Source: Filimonas zeae (GTDB lineage: Bacteria; Bacteroidota; Bacteroidia; Chitinophagales; Chitinophagaceae). Taken from it: a stretch of DNA of 64,000 nucleotides. Under the pieces are notes generated by a model. That model made no database searches and was not told the origin of the DNA. It saw only the letters and a list, made by a program, of their open reading frames with translations. Shown here in pieces: positions 27,439 to 37,107 of this stretch; within the stretch, counting starts at the first letter, position 1; every line of letters starts with the position of its first letter. Both the position numbers and the translations under genes were made by a program. Location: NCBI RefSeq assembly GCF_014641615.1, contig NZ_BMIB01000002.1, forward strand, positions 806,001-870,000, read 5' to 3'.

Positions 27439-29697
27439 TTAAAGGGCAGGATAGCCCAGTAATTGCATAATAACCGGCAGTGCCCGTTCGCCCCTGGCGG
27501 CATCTACCGTTTGTTCTGCTGTACGGTTGCCGGTTGGAGTATCGCCCTGCCTTACTTTTTCACCCAGCTTTCTACGCTCTGGTGTGGTATAGTGCGAGAA
27601 GGTGCGGCGCAACAGCGGTAATACCTGAATAAAGCTTTCTTCCGGCAGTTGTTTTACCCAGTCGTTCACCACCAGCCACAAATCGGCATCCAGCAGCAGC
27701 AGCGTGCCACTGCCTTTTAAAAAGCCTTCTATCCAGGCGGCAGCCAATGCGGGCGCTACAGCAGCGGATACGGCACTGTAAAACACTTTCACCAATGCTT
27801 CGCCTTCCAGCAGTTTATAATCGGCCAGTAAACGGGTGCAGTAACCGGCTATTACCGGATGCGTAGAATTGCTGCCTGCTATGCGTTGCAGGGTTTGCTG
27901 CCATTCGCGTGTGCTATCATGCTGTTGCAGCAGACTGATGGCATTGTTCATTTCCAGAAACAGGGCCAGCATTTTTTGGGCAGCATCATCGGCAATGCCG
28001 GTGCAGGCACCAGGCAGGCTGATACATACCCGGGTAATCATACCCGTTACAATACCGGTAACCAGCGCCGCATTTGTTTTACGTACGTTGCCATACCGGC
28101 TTACGGTAACCAGCGGAGCTATTACCTGCATCAGCTGCATTACGTCGCCGGTGGCCGCAGACTGGTTGGTCACCTGTACTATCAGTGCCTCCACGGCCTG
28201 TGGCAGTTCTGCCGGTAACGCCTGTTGCAACAAAGTACACAGCACCTGCAACGAAGCAGCGGTTGTGGCCTGATGTATTACGTAAGCAGTGGCAGCAGCT
28301 TCTACGGTATTGCCCCAGTTGCCTTTATCAATAATATCGATAGCCAGTTCGGGATTCCACTGCAAACGCCATTGTTCTTTAAACGTGCCTTTGCCGCTTA
28401 CCCCAGAAGGCTTGCCCCAATGTATACCCAGTAGTTGCAGCCGGTGCAGCAGCATACTGCGTTCCAGATCAGTTTCTTTACGCAGGTCCAGCGTATAATC
28501 TTTCCACGCTGCCGTAGCAGGCAGCCGCAGTTTTTTCTGCCATTTTTCTATATCGGCCTGCAACGGTGGCTTGGGTATACCTGCGGGCAGGGTACCGATG
28601 CGGTTGCTGACGATCAGTTCTTCTTTAATCAGCTGCATCAGCATAGGCTCGCCGTGGCATACTACGCTGAGGGTGGCTTCGTTCAGTTCTTCCAGACCGG
28701 GTTTGGTTAAACCGCGTAATGCAGCCAGACTATGGGCCAGCCGTACGCTTTCTATAATATGCGCTACAGAGGTATCCATCTGTTTTTCGCGCAGCAGTTT
28801 GGCTACACCGGCCATCCAGCGGGTGCCATCATCTTCCGGATAATGCCATAAGTGACTATACCAGCCGGGGCTGTTGATACCTGCACCATAACCGCTGCTG
28901 AAGCTGAGGCGGCTGTAGGTCCACGGTATCCAGGTGCATTCTACTTTTACCTTAGGCAGGCCTTTCAGCAGTTCATTATCCTCTTTCTGCGGCGGCATTT
29001 GTGTTAACGCCGGTACATGCCAGGCACCACAGATAACCGCTACTTCGGTATACATTTCCTTCTGCGCCTGGCGTATGGTTTTACGCATCCAGGCTTCGCG
29101 CAGTTGTTCCTGCCGGTCTTTCACCGGTTTATCTTCCCGGGCGGCGCGCATCATTTCACTTACCGCCGTAAACACTTCTTCGTTACTGACGCGGTTTTCA
29201 AACGTATGCTCCCACCATTTATCAGAATCGGTATGTCCACCTGCATGCGCCATCCAGCGGAGCGGGGCGTTACCGTATATATCTTCTGTTTCCGGCACTT
29301 CTACAGCGGGTAGTTCTGCATCTGGCGGTGCTTCTGTAGCCATAGCTACCGGTACAGCGGGCTCCTGCCCTTCCTGCGCCTGTATGCCAAACGTATGCGC
29401 TACCGGCAGATCCATAAAGCGCACGGGAATGTTGTGTTGCCGTGCGTATAACATGGCCTGCCATTCGGGCGAGAATTCTGCAAAAGGATAAAACACCGAT
29501 TGCTGTAAGGCATCGGCCTGATACAGCAAAATAGCCACGGGCGGCTGCAAGCCTTCATCGCTCACCCAGCGCAGCAGTTCATCCGCTTCGGGTGGCCCTT
29601 CTATCAGCACGATATCCGGCTTCACCGCTTCCAGAAACGCCTTAACATTGCGGGCGCTGCCGGGACCGTGGTGACGTATACCCAGTATATGATTCAT
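27439..29697 (-). CDS. DUF5682 protein, TIKI/TraB-like hydrolase candidate
   Basis: 752 residues. The N-terminus reads GIRHHGPGSARN (6-17) and PDIVLIEGPPEADELL (27-42); a second conserved histidine block, VICGAWHVPAL, is at about 221-231 (H227). This pairing of a GxxH near the N-terminus, a PD-V-IEGP strand and a later GxxH is the signature of the TraB/TIKI/EreA-ChaN fold, a metal-dependent hydrolase group, so I suggest an active site using H9/H10, E33 and H227. The rest (about 300-750) is helical and may be a scaffold. The start codon overlaps the stop of the MoxR gene (TAATG). Function of the family is not established. Confidence 0.85.
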   Translation of the reverse strand: MNHILGIRHHGPGSARNVKAFLEAVKPDIVLIEGPPEADELLRWVSDEGLQPPVAILLYQADALQQSVFYPFAEFSPEWQAMLYARQHNIPVRFMDLPVAHTFGIQAQEGQEPAVPVAMATEAPPDAELPAVEVPETEDIYGNAPLRWMAHAGGHTDSDKWWEHTFENRVSNEEVFTAVSEMMRAAREDKPVKDRQEQLREAWMRKTIRQAQKEMYTEVAVICGAWHVPALTQMPPQKEDNELLKGLPKVKVECTWIPWTYSRLSFSSGYGAGINSPGWYSHLWHYPEDDGTRWMAGVAKLLREKQMDTSVAHIIESVRLAHSLAALRGLTKPGLEELNEATLSVVCHGEPMLMQLIKEELIVSNRIGTLPAGIPKPPLQADIEKWQKKLRLPATAAWKDYTLDLRKETDLERSMLLHRLQLLGIHWGKPSGVSGKGTFKEQWRLQWNPELAIDIIDKGNWGNTVEAAATAYVIHQATTAASLQVLCTLLQQALPAELPQAVEALIVQVTNQSAATGDVMQLMQVIAPLVTVSRYGNVRKTNAALVTGIVTGMITRVCISLPGACTGIADDAAQKMLALFLEMNNAISLLQQHDSTREWQQTLQRIAGSNSTHPVIAGYCTRLLADYKLLEGEALVKVFYSAVSAAVAPALAAAWIEGFLKGSGTLLLLDADLWLVVNDWVKQLPEESFIQVLPLLRRTFSHYTTPERRKLGEKVRQGDTPTGNRTAEQTVDAARGERALPVIMQLLGYPAL

Positions 29698-30776
29698 TAC
29701 AGCACGTTTTTACAGGCCCGGTAAATATCTTTCCAGTCTTCCCGGCTTTTCACCACCGTTTCCAGGTATTCCTGCCATACCACTTTATCCTGCACCGGAT
29801 CTTTTAATATAGCACCGGTAATGCCCGCTGCCAGGTCTTCGGCCGTTAAACGACCATCACCAAAATAGCCGGCCATGGCCATACCATTGTTCACCACCGA
29901 AATAGCTTCGGCAGTACTGAGTGTACCGGAGGGTGTTTTCAGTTTGGTTTTGCCATCGATGGTTACGCCACTCCGCAGCTCGCGGAAGATGGTTACAATA
30001 CGGCGAATTTCCTGTAATGCAGGTGGCTCGGCAGGCACTTCCATCACTTTTTCAAAGCTTTCTACCCGGCGTTTTACAATATCCATTTCTTCTTCCATGC
30101 TATCGGGCACCGGCAGTATAACGGTATTGAAACGACGCTTTAAGGCACTGGACAAATCGTTCACGCCCTTATCGCGGTTGTTGGCTGTAGCAATGATATT
30201 AAAACCGCGTACCGCCTGAATTTCGGTGTTCAGTTCCGGTACGGGTAATGTTTTTTCGGAGAGAATGGTAATGAGCGTATCCTGCACATCGGCCCCTATG
30301 CGGGTCAACTCTTCAATACGGGCTATTTTGCCATCTTTCATAGCACGGGCCACCGGTGTTTCTACCAATGCTTTTTCGCTGGGCCCTTCGGCCAGCAGGC
30401 GTGCATAGTTCCAGCCATAGCGGATAGCTTCTTCGCTGGTACCGGCGGTGCCCTGTATAATCAACGTACTATCGCCACTGATGCCTGCTGCCAGGTGTTC
30501 GCTCACCCAGCTTTTGGCAGTGCCGGGTAAACCGTACAACAGCAGGGCACGATCGGTAGTGAGGGTTGCTACGGCTATTTCCATTAAACGGCGGTTGCCG
30601 ATGTATTTGGGGCTTACTTCAAACCCGTTGGATAACGTACCACCAACGAGATAGGTAACCACCGACTGCGGTGTAAGCTGCCAGTTGGCGGGGCGCCTGC
30701 CGCTGTCCTGCTTTTTCAGCTCTTCCAGTTCCAGCGCGTATAAATCTTCTGCATGACCACGTAATACCTGTGACAT
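29697..30776 (-). CDS. MoxR-family AAA+ ATPase
   Basis: 359 residues. Walker A GLPGTAKS (82-89), Walker-B-like strand ARIEEL (152-157, Glu in place of the usual Asp), sensor 1 ATANNRD (196-202) and an LKRRF arginine finger region (212-216). MoxR ATPases remodel partner proteins, typically with a VWA protein encoded nearby, as here. Third gene of the cassette; 8 bases after DUF5691 and overlapping DUF5682 by one base, so stoichiometric translation is likely. The substrate of this subfamily is unknown. Confidence 0.92.
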   Translation of the reverse strand: MSQVLRGHAEDLYALELEELKKQDSGRRPANWQLTPQSVVTYLVGGTLSNGFEVSPKYIGNRRLMEIAVATLTTDRALLLYGLPGTAKSWVSEHLAAGISGDSTLIIQGTAGTSEEAIRYGWNYARLLAEGPSEKALVETPVARAMKDGKIARIEELTRIGADVQDTLITILSEKTLPVPELNTEIQAVRGFNIIATANNRDKGVNDLSSALKRRFNTVILPVPDSMEEEMDIVKRRVESFEKVMEVPAEPPALQEIRRIVTIFRELRSGVTIDGKTKLKTPSGTLSTAEAISVVNNGMAMAGYFGDGRLTAEDLAAGITGAILKDPVQDKVVWQEYLETVVKSREDWKDIYRACKNVL

Positions 30777-30784
30777 AGGTGCGT

Positions 30785-32251
30785 TTATTTTATGAATGAT
30801 AAGGAGGAAGGAAATGAATGTATAATCGTTTGTTTTAACTGTAGCAGCCGCCGGATATATTCGCAGGTATTGTTCCAGGCATTGCGCTGATATTCGTTGG
30901 CCGGCGCACAGGCAGCCAGCTCAGCCGCTACCGCCACCGGAAACAACCGGATATTTTTATTGTAAAAAATGCGGGTATACAAATAAGGGTTGGCCGAGGT
31001 ATACCCCAGCACCGCTTTGGCCAGCGGCAGCGACAACTCTTCCTGCGTATGCTCTGTAAGCCAGGTAACCGCCATCTCTCCCACCTCGCTGAAACGCGCC
31101 AGCAGATAGGCTTCGCGCAATTGAGGCGTAAGCAGTGGCAGCAACTCCGGATAATACCGCTGATCATCGGTCGTAAACAGTTCGGCCCAGTCTGCATTTT
31201 TAAACCGGCCCGCCGCCAGGCCTATAGCAGGCAGTACCGCTGCCGTATGTGGCTTTGCTGATAATAAGCGCCATACCCCTTCGGCATTTTGAGCAAAAAA
31301 GCCCTCCCAGTATTGCGGCGGAATAAAGCTGAATAATTGATAAATAATGCCGGCTTCATCGGCCTGATTGTTTTTACCGGCTGTTTTATCAATACCCAGT
31401 TCGTAGATACGGTCATCTACCTCTGCAGGTAACTGTATACTGATGCCGGAAGGCGATAAGCTGATGACCTGCTGCGCCAGCTGCCAGAAGTGTTGTATAA
31501 CGGTAGAACCGGGCAGTTTTTGCAGCAGCAATAGGGCTTCGTCTTTTACCTTCTGACTTTTATCAGTTAATAAGGTTTCCAGCCAGGGCAGATCCTGCTC
31601 TGATATATTCGTGTGCAGCAGTTTGAGGAGGGAAGCACGGGTACCTGCATTTTCCTGCGGCCAGGTTTGCTGTAGCCATTCCAGCGCCTTTGCAGGATCG
31701 GTTTCCCTTATCTGCTGTAACACCTGCTTACGCATATCGGGTGTGCCGGTTTGCCAGCGGTCTTCCTCTGACATAGCAGGCAAAGCCAGCCATTCTTTAT
31801 GAAAGCCGCACAGCCAGCGGCCCCGGTTACCCATGCACAGCTCCACTGCGGGGCGTAATGTTTTTTGCTGTACAGATTTTTGCAGCAGCGCCGGTAACAA
31901 CAACGGCGGTAATAGTTGTTGCGCCCGCACGCACTGTTGCAGCCATAACTGCAGCAAGCCTATACTATCTTCGTCCAGCACCTCTTTCAATGCCTGCGCT
32001 GCGGCAGGGTTGCAGTATGTTTTTTCTTCGGCGGGTGCCGGTGTAATACCTACCCCCTCTTTATATAAAGGCTGTACGCCTGCCTGCCGGTAGTTGAAAG
32101 CCAGCGCAGCCAGTTGCAGCAACTGCTCCTCCCTGTCTAAGGTATCATTCGCTGCAACGATGCTTCCCTGCGTTCCCAGGTCGCTTACCGGCACCGGCTT
32201 TTTGGCGGTGCCCAGCATGGCTGTTTGTACAATGGTATTCCACATTTCCAT
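30785..32251 (-). CDS. DUF5691 helical-repeat protein
   Basis: 488 residues, cytosolic, almost entirely helical with HEAT-like spacing (for example KVKDEALLLLQKLPGS and LLKLLHTNISEQDLPWLETL). The opening WNTIVQTAMLGTAKKP is typical of DUF5691. Always reported next to SWIM and MoxR genes, it is probably a scaffold or adaptor for the ATPase. It follows the SWIM gene by 23 bases and precedes MoxR by 8. No catalytic motif seen. Confidence 0.85.
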   Translation of the reverse strand: MEMWNTIVQTAMLGTAKKPVPVSDLGTQGSIVAANDTLDREEQLLQLAALAFNYRQAGVQPLYKEGVGITPAPAEEKTYCNPAAAQALKEVLDEDSIGLLQLWLQQCVRAQQLLPPLLLPALLQKSVQQKTLRPAVELCMGNRGRWLCGFHKEWLALPAMSEEDRWQTGTPDMRKQVLQQIRETDPAKALEWLQQTWPQENAGTRASLLKLLHTNISEQDLPWLETLLTDKSQKVKDEALLLLQKLPGSTVIQHFWQLAQQVISLSPSGISIQLPAEVDDRIYELGIDKTAGKNNQADEAGIIYQLFSFIPPQYWEGFFAQNAEGVWRLLSAKPHTAAVLPAIGLAAGRFKNADWAELFTTDDQRYYPELLPLLTPQLREAYLLARFSEVGEMAVTWLTEHTQEELSLPLAKAVLGYTSANPYLYTRIFYNKNIRLFPVAVAAELAACAPANEYQRNAWNNTCEYIRRLLQLKQTIIHSFPSSLSFIK

Positions 32252-32274
32252 TTGCTGAATACGTTTGTGATTGA

Positions 32275-33582
32275 TTAATGATACAGACCTATATACTGCC
32301 CGTTACTCCATATACCGAGTGGCTCAAACGCATGCTCCTTACCCACTACCGCCATATCTAACGGTAACCCGCCACTTACCGACAGCAGTTGCCAGATACC
32401 CGCAAAGCCTGGTGTAACGGGCATGATATGCTGCTGCTGATCGGCCAGGCACCACCGGCCCTGGTATTGCACCGGCGTTAACTGCTGTAATATATAAGGG
32501 CGCTCACTGCTGAAAGGAAGTGTGCTGTGGAGCGTGGCTTCTATTTCTGCCACCTGCTGCCAGCCATTTAGCATGGCAGGAACGGGAGCCTGCCCCGTAC
32601 CCTGCTGTTGTTTGATAATAGCCCGTAAAGGTTGCGTGGAAGGATAATACACGAGCTCTGCCTGTATAGCAGTACCCGGCAGCAGGTTATAGGTAAAACC
32701 CTGCCCCATTACACTGAACTGTAATACCAGCGCGCTGCGTTGGGTTTGTATACCATACAGCCAGTTGCGCTCTACAGTAAGATTGTCTTCTTCGGTAGTT
32801 TGTTTGCCCAGTACCAGCCAGGTATCTGTAATACCGGTTTGTGCTTTCAGCTCGTCCTGACTCTGGGTAAAGCCTATCAGGCTGCGCACATCTTCCTGCA
32901 AAGCAGCAGGCAGTTGTGCCCGGTGGGTAAAACCGGTAATAAGCAGATACATACGCACCAGCAAATCCATAAACCCGCTCTGCCAGCCTTCTGCATAAAA
33001 ATTAGTATTGCCTGCGGTTTTCACCAACGCAGCCAGCCCGGTGGCTTTGGCATCTACCATGCGGCGGGCCATATTGGAAAAAAAGGCAGGATCTTTTTCG
33101 GGAACGCCTATAAGACCGTTGCGTACTATGTCTTTTATCCATAACAGCAACTCGGCCAGTCCGTCTTCCACGCCCTGCTCGCGGGCCTGCAAGCGTTTCG
33201 CCTGCGCTGCCTCATCTACCGGCTTGTCTTTTTTATCGGCTTTCTTTTCTTCCTTCTCCGAGCGTTTGGCCAGCCATTCATTGACCCATGCCGGCGGTTC
33301 AGCCGGTGTAAAGGATGCTGCATTGCATGCATATAAGATAAGTAAACCCACCCCATGTTTACAGGGAAATTTACGGCTGGGGCAGCTGCATTTAAAAGCC
33401 ATGCCTGCCAGATCAACCTGGGTTTGATAGGGTTTGCTGCCACTACCCTGGCACTCGCCCCAGAGCGCCTGCGGCCCGGTGGCTTTGGTAAGCCATTTAT
33501 TGGGGCTAGCCAGGTCTTTACCGGCCTTGCGGGACGCATCATCCGGCGCAAGCGCCAGCACCTGTTCTTCGGTTAGTTGCAA
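32275..33582 (-). CDS. SWIM zinc-finger protein, first gene of the cassette
   Basis: 435 residues. The SWIM motif CxCx6CxH is complete (C65, C67, C74, H76 in FKCSCPSRKFPCKHGVG). The start is a TTG at 33582: no ATG occurs until residue 61, inside the zinc finger region, and the family normally begins (L)TEEQVLALAPD as here. SWIM domains bind nucleic acids or proteins. The gene heads the five-gene operon, and a promoter-like TATATTTG box lies 17 bases upstream of the start. The middle has a Lys-rich segment (KRSEKEEKKADKKDK) that may be a linker. Confidence 0.88.
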   Translation of the reverse strand: MQLTEEQVLALAPDDASRKAGKDLASPNKWLTKATGPQALWGECQGSGSKPYQTQVDLAGMAFKCSCPSRKFPCKHGVGLLILYACNAASFTPAEPPAWVNEWLAKRSEKEEKKADKKDKPVDEAAQAKRLQAREQGVEDGLAELLLWIKDIVRNGLIGVPEKDPAFFSNMARRMVDAKATGLAALVKTAGNTNFYAEGWQSGFMDLLVRMYLLITGFTHRAQLPAALQEDVRSLIGFTQSQDELKAQTGITDTWLVLGKQTTEEDNLTVERNWLYGIQTQRSALVLQFSVMGQGFTYNLLPGTAIQAELVYYPSTQPLRAIIKQQQGTGQAPVPAMLNGWQQVAEIEATLHSTLPFSSERPYILQQLTPVQYQGRWCLADQQQHIMPVTPGFAGIWQLLSVSGGLPLDMAVVGKEHAFEPLGIWSNGQYIGLYH

Positions 33583-33598
33583 AGGATATTTGTTTGGC

Positions 33599-33606
33599 CA
33601 AATATA
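33599..33606 (-). promoter_or_regulatory. Candidate -7 box of the SWIM-MoxR-VWA operon
   Basis: Read on the minus strand the bases are TATATTTG, an exact match to the Bacteroidota -7 consensus TAnnTTTG. The expected transcription start would leave a leader of only about 8-10 bases before the TTG codon at 33582. A matching -33 TTG/TTTG element is not evident at the usual distance. Confidence 0.4.
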
Positions 33607-33783
33607 GCAAAAGCAGCCGCTTGCTGCACCCTTTACACCTTGTACAGGCTATAAAAGATATGTACAGGTTATTGGCAGGAACCGCTTGTCTGGCGGTTGG
33701 TTAGTAAAGAGGTAACGCATTATGTACACGCCTGTTTCCCAACTACCCAACCAGTATGTATTTTTCTTGTCCTGGTAATTTAC

Positions 33784-35721
33784 CTACAACAACAAATCAA
33801 TCAGTTCCTTCAGATGCTCCTCTACCTGCGGGCCTTCAAAGCCCATATGCTTATACTGCAGTTTCCCCTGCTTATCTATGATAAACAACGCCGGTATGGT
33901 GTTAAACCCGAAACGATCTGCTACACCCGGGTTGGTATGAAAGTACACCGGGAAGCTGTATTTTTTATTGCCAAACCAGTTTTGTGCATCGGCAAGTGTG
34001 TTGCGGCTGCCGCTGTTGACAATCATAAAACATACATCGCTGCGGTGTTTGTACTGATCGTACACTTTTTGCAGATAAGGCATTTCCTGCATACAGGGTA
34101 TACACCAGGTTGCCCAGAAATCAATCAGTATTACCTTACCTTGTAAGGTATCGGGCAGTACGGGTTGGTTGTTCAGGTTTACCATATCTGCCAGGGAGGG
34201 TGCAGGTGCGTGCAGTAATTGCTTTTGCAGTTGTTGGCGCATTTGCTGGCGGCGCTGCGCCTGTATGTGTTGCCATTCCTGTTCAAAATTACCTGTTGCG
34301 CCCTGCCATTGTGTATAGCTGTGTTTTGCCAGTTGCACCATAGCAGTGTCCATTACCTTTTGTAACAACAGTTGCTGCCGGTAGCATTGCCAGGCCTGCT
34401 GATAACGGTGTAAACGCTGATAAGCGGTAGCAGCAAATTGTAGTACTGCCGGTTCCTGTGCAGTGGCCAGTGCGCTATCCAGATAGCGCAAAGCCTGTGT
34501 GCTATCGCCCTTGTTTACCAGCGCCATGCCTGCCAGTGCCAAAGCAGATGCTTCTGCCTGGCGGTGTGCAGCAGTGCGCGCACTATCGCTTACATACGCA
34601 GGGATATGTCCGGTTTCTTTAAAATACAGGATGAGCCCGGCAGGATATTGATGCGACAGCTGCCGGGCCAGTAATGCGTACTGTAACGCACTATCCGGCG
34701 CCAGGCCGCTTTGCGCCAGGGTGGTTGCTACCTGCATTACCTGTTTGGGATAATAGGGACTGGTGGGGTTGAATGTTTGCCGGGCATGCTGTAAGGCTTT
34801 TTCGGCCTGCTTTTGGGAAGTGTAGTATTCAAACAGCATTTCATGCGCTTCTTCCAGGCCGCTGCGGTTTTCAGCAGTGGTGGCAGCTATTTCTTTTTCC
34901 AGCAGTGAAATTTTCAGCGCCGTGTCTTTTTCCTTTGCAATACGGCTTATCCGCATTTCAGTGCCCATAGCAGACTGCGGATAACGTTCGCGGATAATGG
35001 TATATACAGAATCGTTGCGGTTATCGCCCAGAATCAGATACCCCATGGTAGCCAGGTTTACGTTTTTTACCGGATCCTGTTCAAACACCTTTGCTATATA
35101 GGCGTAAGCTTCTTTTTTTAATACGCCCTTCTCCTGCTCATCAGCGACAGCCATGCGGTTGGCATATAACCGCACCTGTGCTTCAAAATTATCCGGATAA
35201 TCCTTTAGTTCCAGCTGTAGCAAGGCGCGCTGAAAGGCAGACAGACGGGGCGATTTGCCCATTTGTGCCGTAAGGCTGTAGCTCTCGTAAAGTCTTCCGT
35301 TTTTTACCTGCACACGATCTGCCCGGTACACCGGAATACCAAAATGCCGGTTATGCGCTGCCCGGATGGTATCGTTACCATCTTTTACAAAAAACGTAGC
35401 ATAGGTGGCATAATGCTGCACCGGAAAGGTAACCTGCCATACACTATCTTTCTTTTGTAGTGGCAATTGCCGGGGCAGCCCGTAAAAATTAGAATAGGTA
35501 AATACCAGCACCGGGGCGTTTGCCTGCTGCGGGTGGGCCGGCGTGTACGTAATGGTAACCGGCTGCAGGCGCTGTGGAAATTGCGGCTGAATACTTACCT
35601 GCTGTGCTTTAACGGCTATGGAAACGCCTGCCAGTACCCCCAGCACCGCAACCGCCCGGTGAAGGGCGGAACGGGTGAGGTAACGGGGACGATTACTACT
35701 GTTACTGACGATAACCATCAT
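33784..35721 (-). CDS. TlpA-like thioredoxin with helical-repeat N-terminal part
   Basis: About 645 residues from the ATG at 35721 (another ATG follows at once; a TTG at 35730 is also in frame). Signal peptide ending near IAVKAQ, an Ig-like beta region (about 20-120), a long helical TPR-like region (about 150-500), then a thioredoxin fold with the redox motif CIPC (WATWCIPCMQEM, about 538-549) and a cis-Pro (NTIPALFII). Periplasmic, probably a thiol-disulfide reductase of the TlpA/ResA type. The start overlaps the SusD stop by about 20 bases, so it is the coupled last gene of this SusCD locus. Its substrate is unknown. Confidence 0.85.
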   Translation of the reverse strand: MMVIVSNSSNRPRYLTRSALHRAVAVLGVLAGVSIAVKAQQVSIQPQFPQRLQPVTITYTPAHPQQANAPVLVFTYSNFYGLPRQLPLQKKDSVWQVTFPVQHYATYATFFVKDGNDTIRAAHNRHFGIPVYRADRVQVKNGRLYESYSLTAQMGKSPRLSAFQRALLQLELKDYPDNFEAQVRLYANRMAVADEQEKGVLKKEAYAYIAKVFEQDPVKNVNLATMGYLILGDNRNDSVYTIIRERYPQSAMGTEMRISRIAKEKDTALKISLLEKEIAATTAENRSGLEEAHEMLFEYYTSQKQAEKALQHARQTFNPTSPYYPKQVMQVATTLAQSGLAPDSALQYALLARQLSHQYPAGLILYFKETGHIPAYVSDSARTAAHRQAEASALALAGMALVNKGDSTQALRYLDSALATAQEPAVLQFAATAYQRLHRYQQAWQCYRQQLLLQKVMDTAMVQLAKHSYTQWQGATGNFEQEWQHIQAQRRQQMRQQLQKQLLHAPAPSLADMVNLNNQPVLPDTLQGKVILIDFWATWCIPCMQEMPYLQKVYDQYKHRSDVCFMIVNSGSRNTLADAQNWFGNKKYSFPVYFHTNPGVADRFGFNTIPALFIIDKQGKLQYKHMGFEGPQVEEHLKELIDLLL

Positions 35722-37093
35722 TCTGATCAAGATTTACATTAGTTCTGATAGCATCGGCAGGAATGGGATACAAGGTATCGGTAGCCTGCCAGAAGGTGGT
35801 GCCTTTGCGGGGGCGTATTACAGCATCAGCACGTTGGGTACGCTTTAAATCGAACCAGCGGTGGCCCCACTCGGTAAACAACTCTACCCTGCGCTCCTGT
35901 TCTACGGCACGCAGCAGCGCTGGCTGATCCAGACCGGCAGGTAAGGAAGGCAGCAGGGCACGGTGGCGCAGTGTATCCAGATCGGCCCGGGCATCGCTCA
36001 GCTTATTCAGTTGCACCCTGGCTTCGGCACGTACCAGATATTGCTCAGCAAAACGCAGCACCATAGAATATTCACTTACTCCTGCGGCAGCATTGGTGCG
36101 CACCTTGTATTTGTAAGGAAAGTACACTACTACACCGGCGCTGGTGGTTCTGGTACCAGCCCAGTTGGCCAGCCGCGCATCGCCGGTTTCAAAAGAGCGC
36201 ACCAGCATACTATCTAACCGGTACAGCGGCAACGCAGTAGCCGTGGTAGGTAACGCGGTAAAGCCTTCCCAGGTATTGCGGCCACCGGCCACGTTAACCG
36301 GTTGCAGCTGCCACAGCGCCTCTTTGCTGTTGAGCAGGAAAACGGTATTTAAATCGGTAAGCAGCTGATAACGCGTATTGGCAATTACCTCGCCTGCTTC
36401 TTTTTCTGCTGCGGCCCATTGGCGGGTGTACAGGTAAGCACGCGCCAGCATAGCGGAAGCTACTGCTTTATTGGGTCGGGTGCGGGCAGCAGTGGGATAG
36501 TCATCGCCCATCAATGCTTTGGCCTGTTGCAGATCGCGTATTACCTGGTTGTATACACTATCCGGATGATCCTGGCCACGGTTGGTATTTTCCAGATAAT
36601 TAGTGTTGGTAATCAGCGGCACATGACCATACAGGTTTACCAGATGAAAATGCAGGAAACCACGTACAAAATAAGCCTCGCCCAGTAATTGCTTACGCAC
36701 AGATTCTGTAAGCTTAGTAGCGGCGGTAAGCCCTTCGATACAGGCATTGGCGTTGTAGATGTAGTAGTAAGCCTGCGTCCACATCGTATTTACATACTGG
36801 CTGGAAGGCAGCAGTGCATTGTTTTTAAACACATCAAAGCTGGCAAAGGCTGAGGCATAATACAACTCATCGGCCGACATGGCTGTGAGGTAGTTCATCA
36901 ACACATTGCTGAAATAATAGTTGAGGCTATTCATTTCCGTATAAATACCTGCTACTGCCGCTGTGGCTGTTTTATCAGATTCAAATACTTTGGCAGAAAT
37001 AAGCTCGTTCTGCGGCACCGGCGTATCTACGTACTTGTTGCAGGAAAGTGCCAGCAGCGCGGGGAAGAGGATATATAAATAAAATCTTTTCAT
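35702..37093 (-). CDS. SusD/RagB-family surface lipoprotein
   Basis: 463 residues with a lipoprotein signal (LLALSCNKY, Cys about 18) and the SusD helical (TPR) scaffold: FVRGFLHFHLVNLYGHVPL, RPNKAVASAMLARAYLYT and the C-terminal RRVELFTEWGHRWFDLKR, TLYPIPADAI. It binds the oligomeric nutrient at the cell surface and forms the lid of the SusC barrel encoded 14 bases upstream. Which nutrient is imported cannot be read from the sequence; no glycoside hydrolase is present in the locus. Confidence 0.92.
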   Translation of the reverse strand: MKRFYLYILFPALLALSCNKYVDTPVPQNELISAKVFESDKTATAAVAGIYTEMNSLNYYFSNVLMNYLTAMSADELYYASAFASFDVFKNNALLPSSQYVNTMWTQAYYYIYNANACIEGLTAATKLTESVRKQLLGEAYFVRGFLHFHLVNLYGHVPLITNTNYLENTNRGQDHPDSVYNQVIRDLQQAKALMGDDYPTAARTRPNKAVASAMLARAYLYTRQWAAAEKEAGEVIANTRYQLLTDLNTVFLLNSKEALWQLQPVNVAGGRNTWEGFTALPTTATALPLYRLDSMLVRSFETGDARLANWAGTRTTSAGVVVYFPYKYKVRTNAAAGVSEYSMVLRFAEQYLVRAEARVQLNKLSDARADLDTLRHRALLPSLPAGLDQPALLRAVEQERRVELFTEWGHRWFDLKRTQRADAVIRPRKGTTFWQATDTLYPIPADAIRTNVNLDQNDGYRQ

Positions 37094-37107
37094 GTTTGTA
37101 ACGTTTA

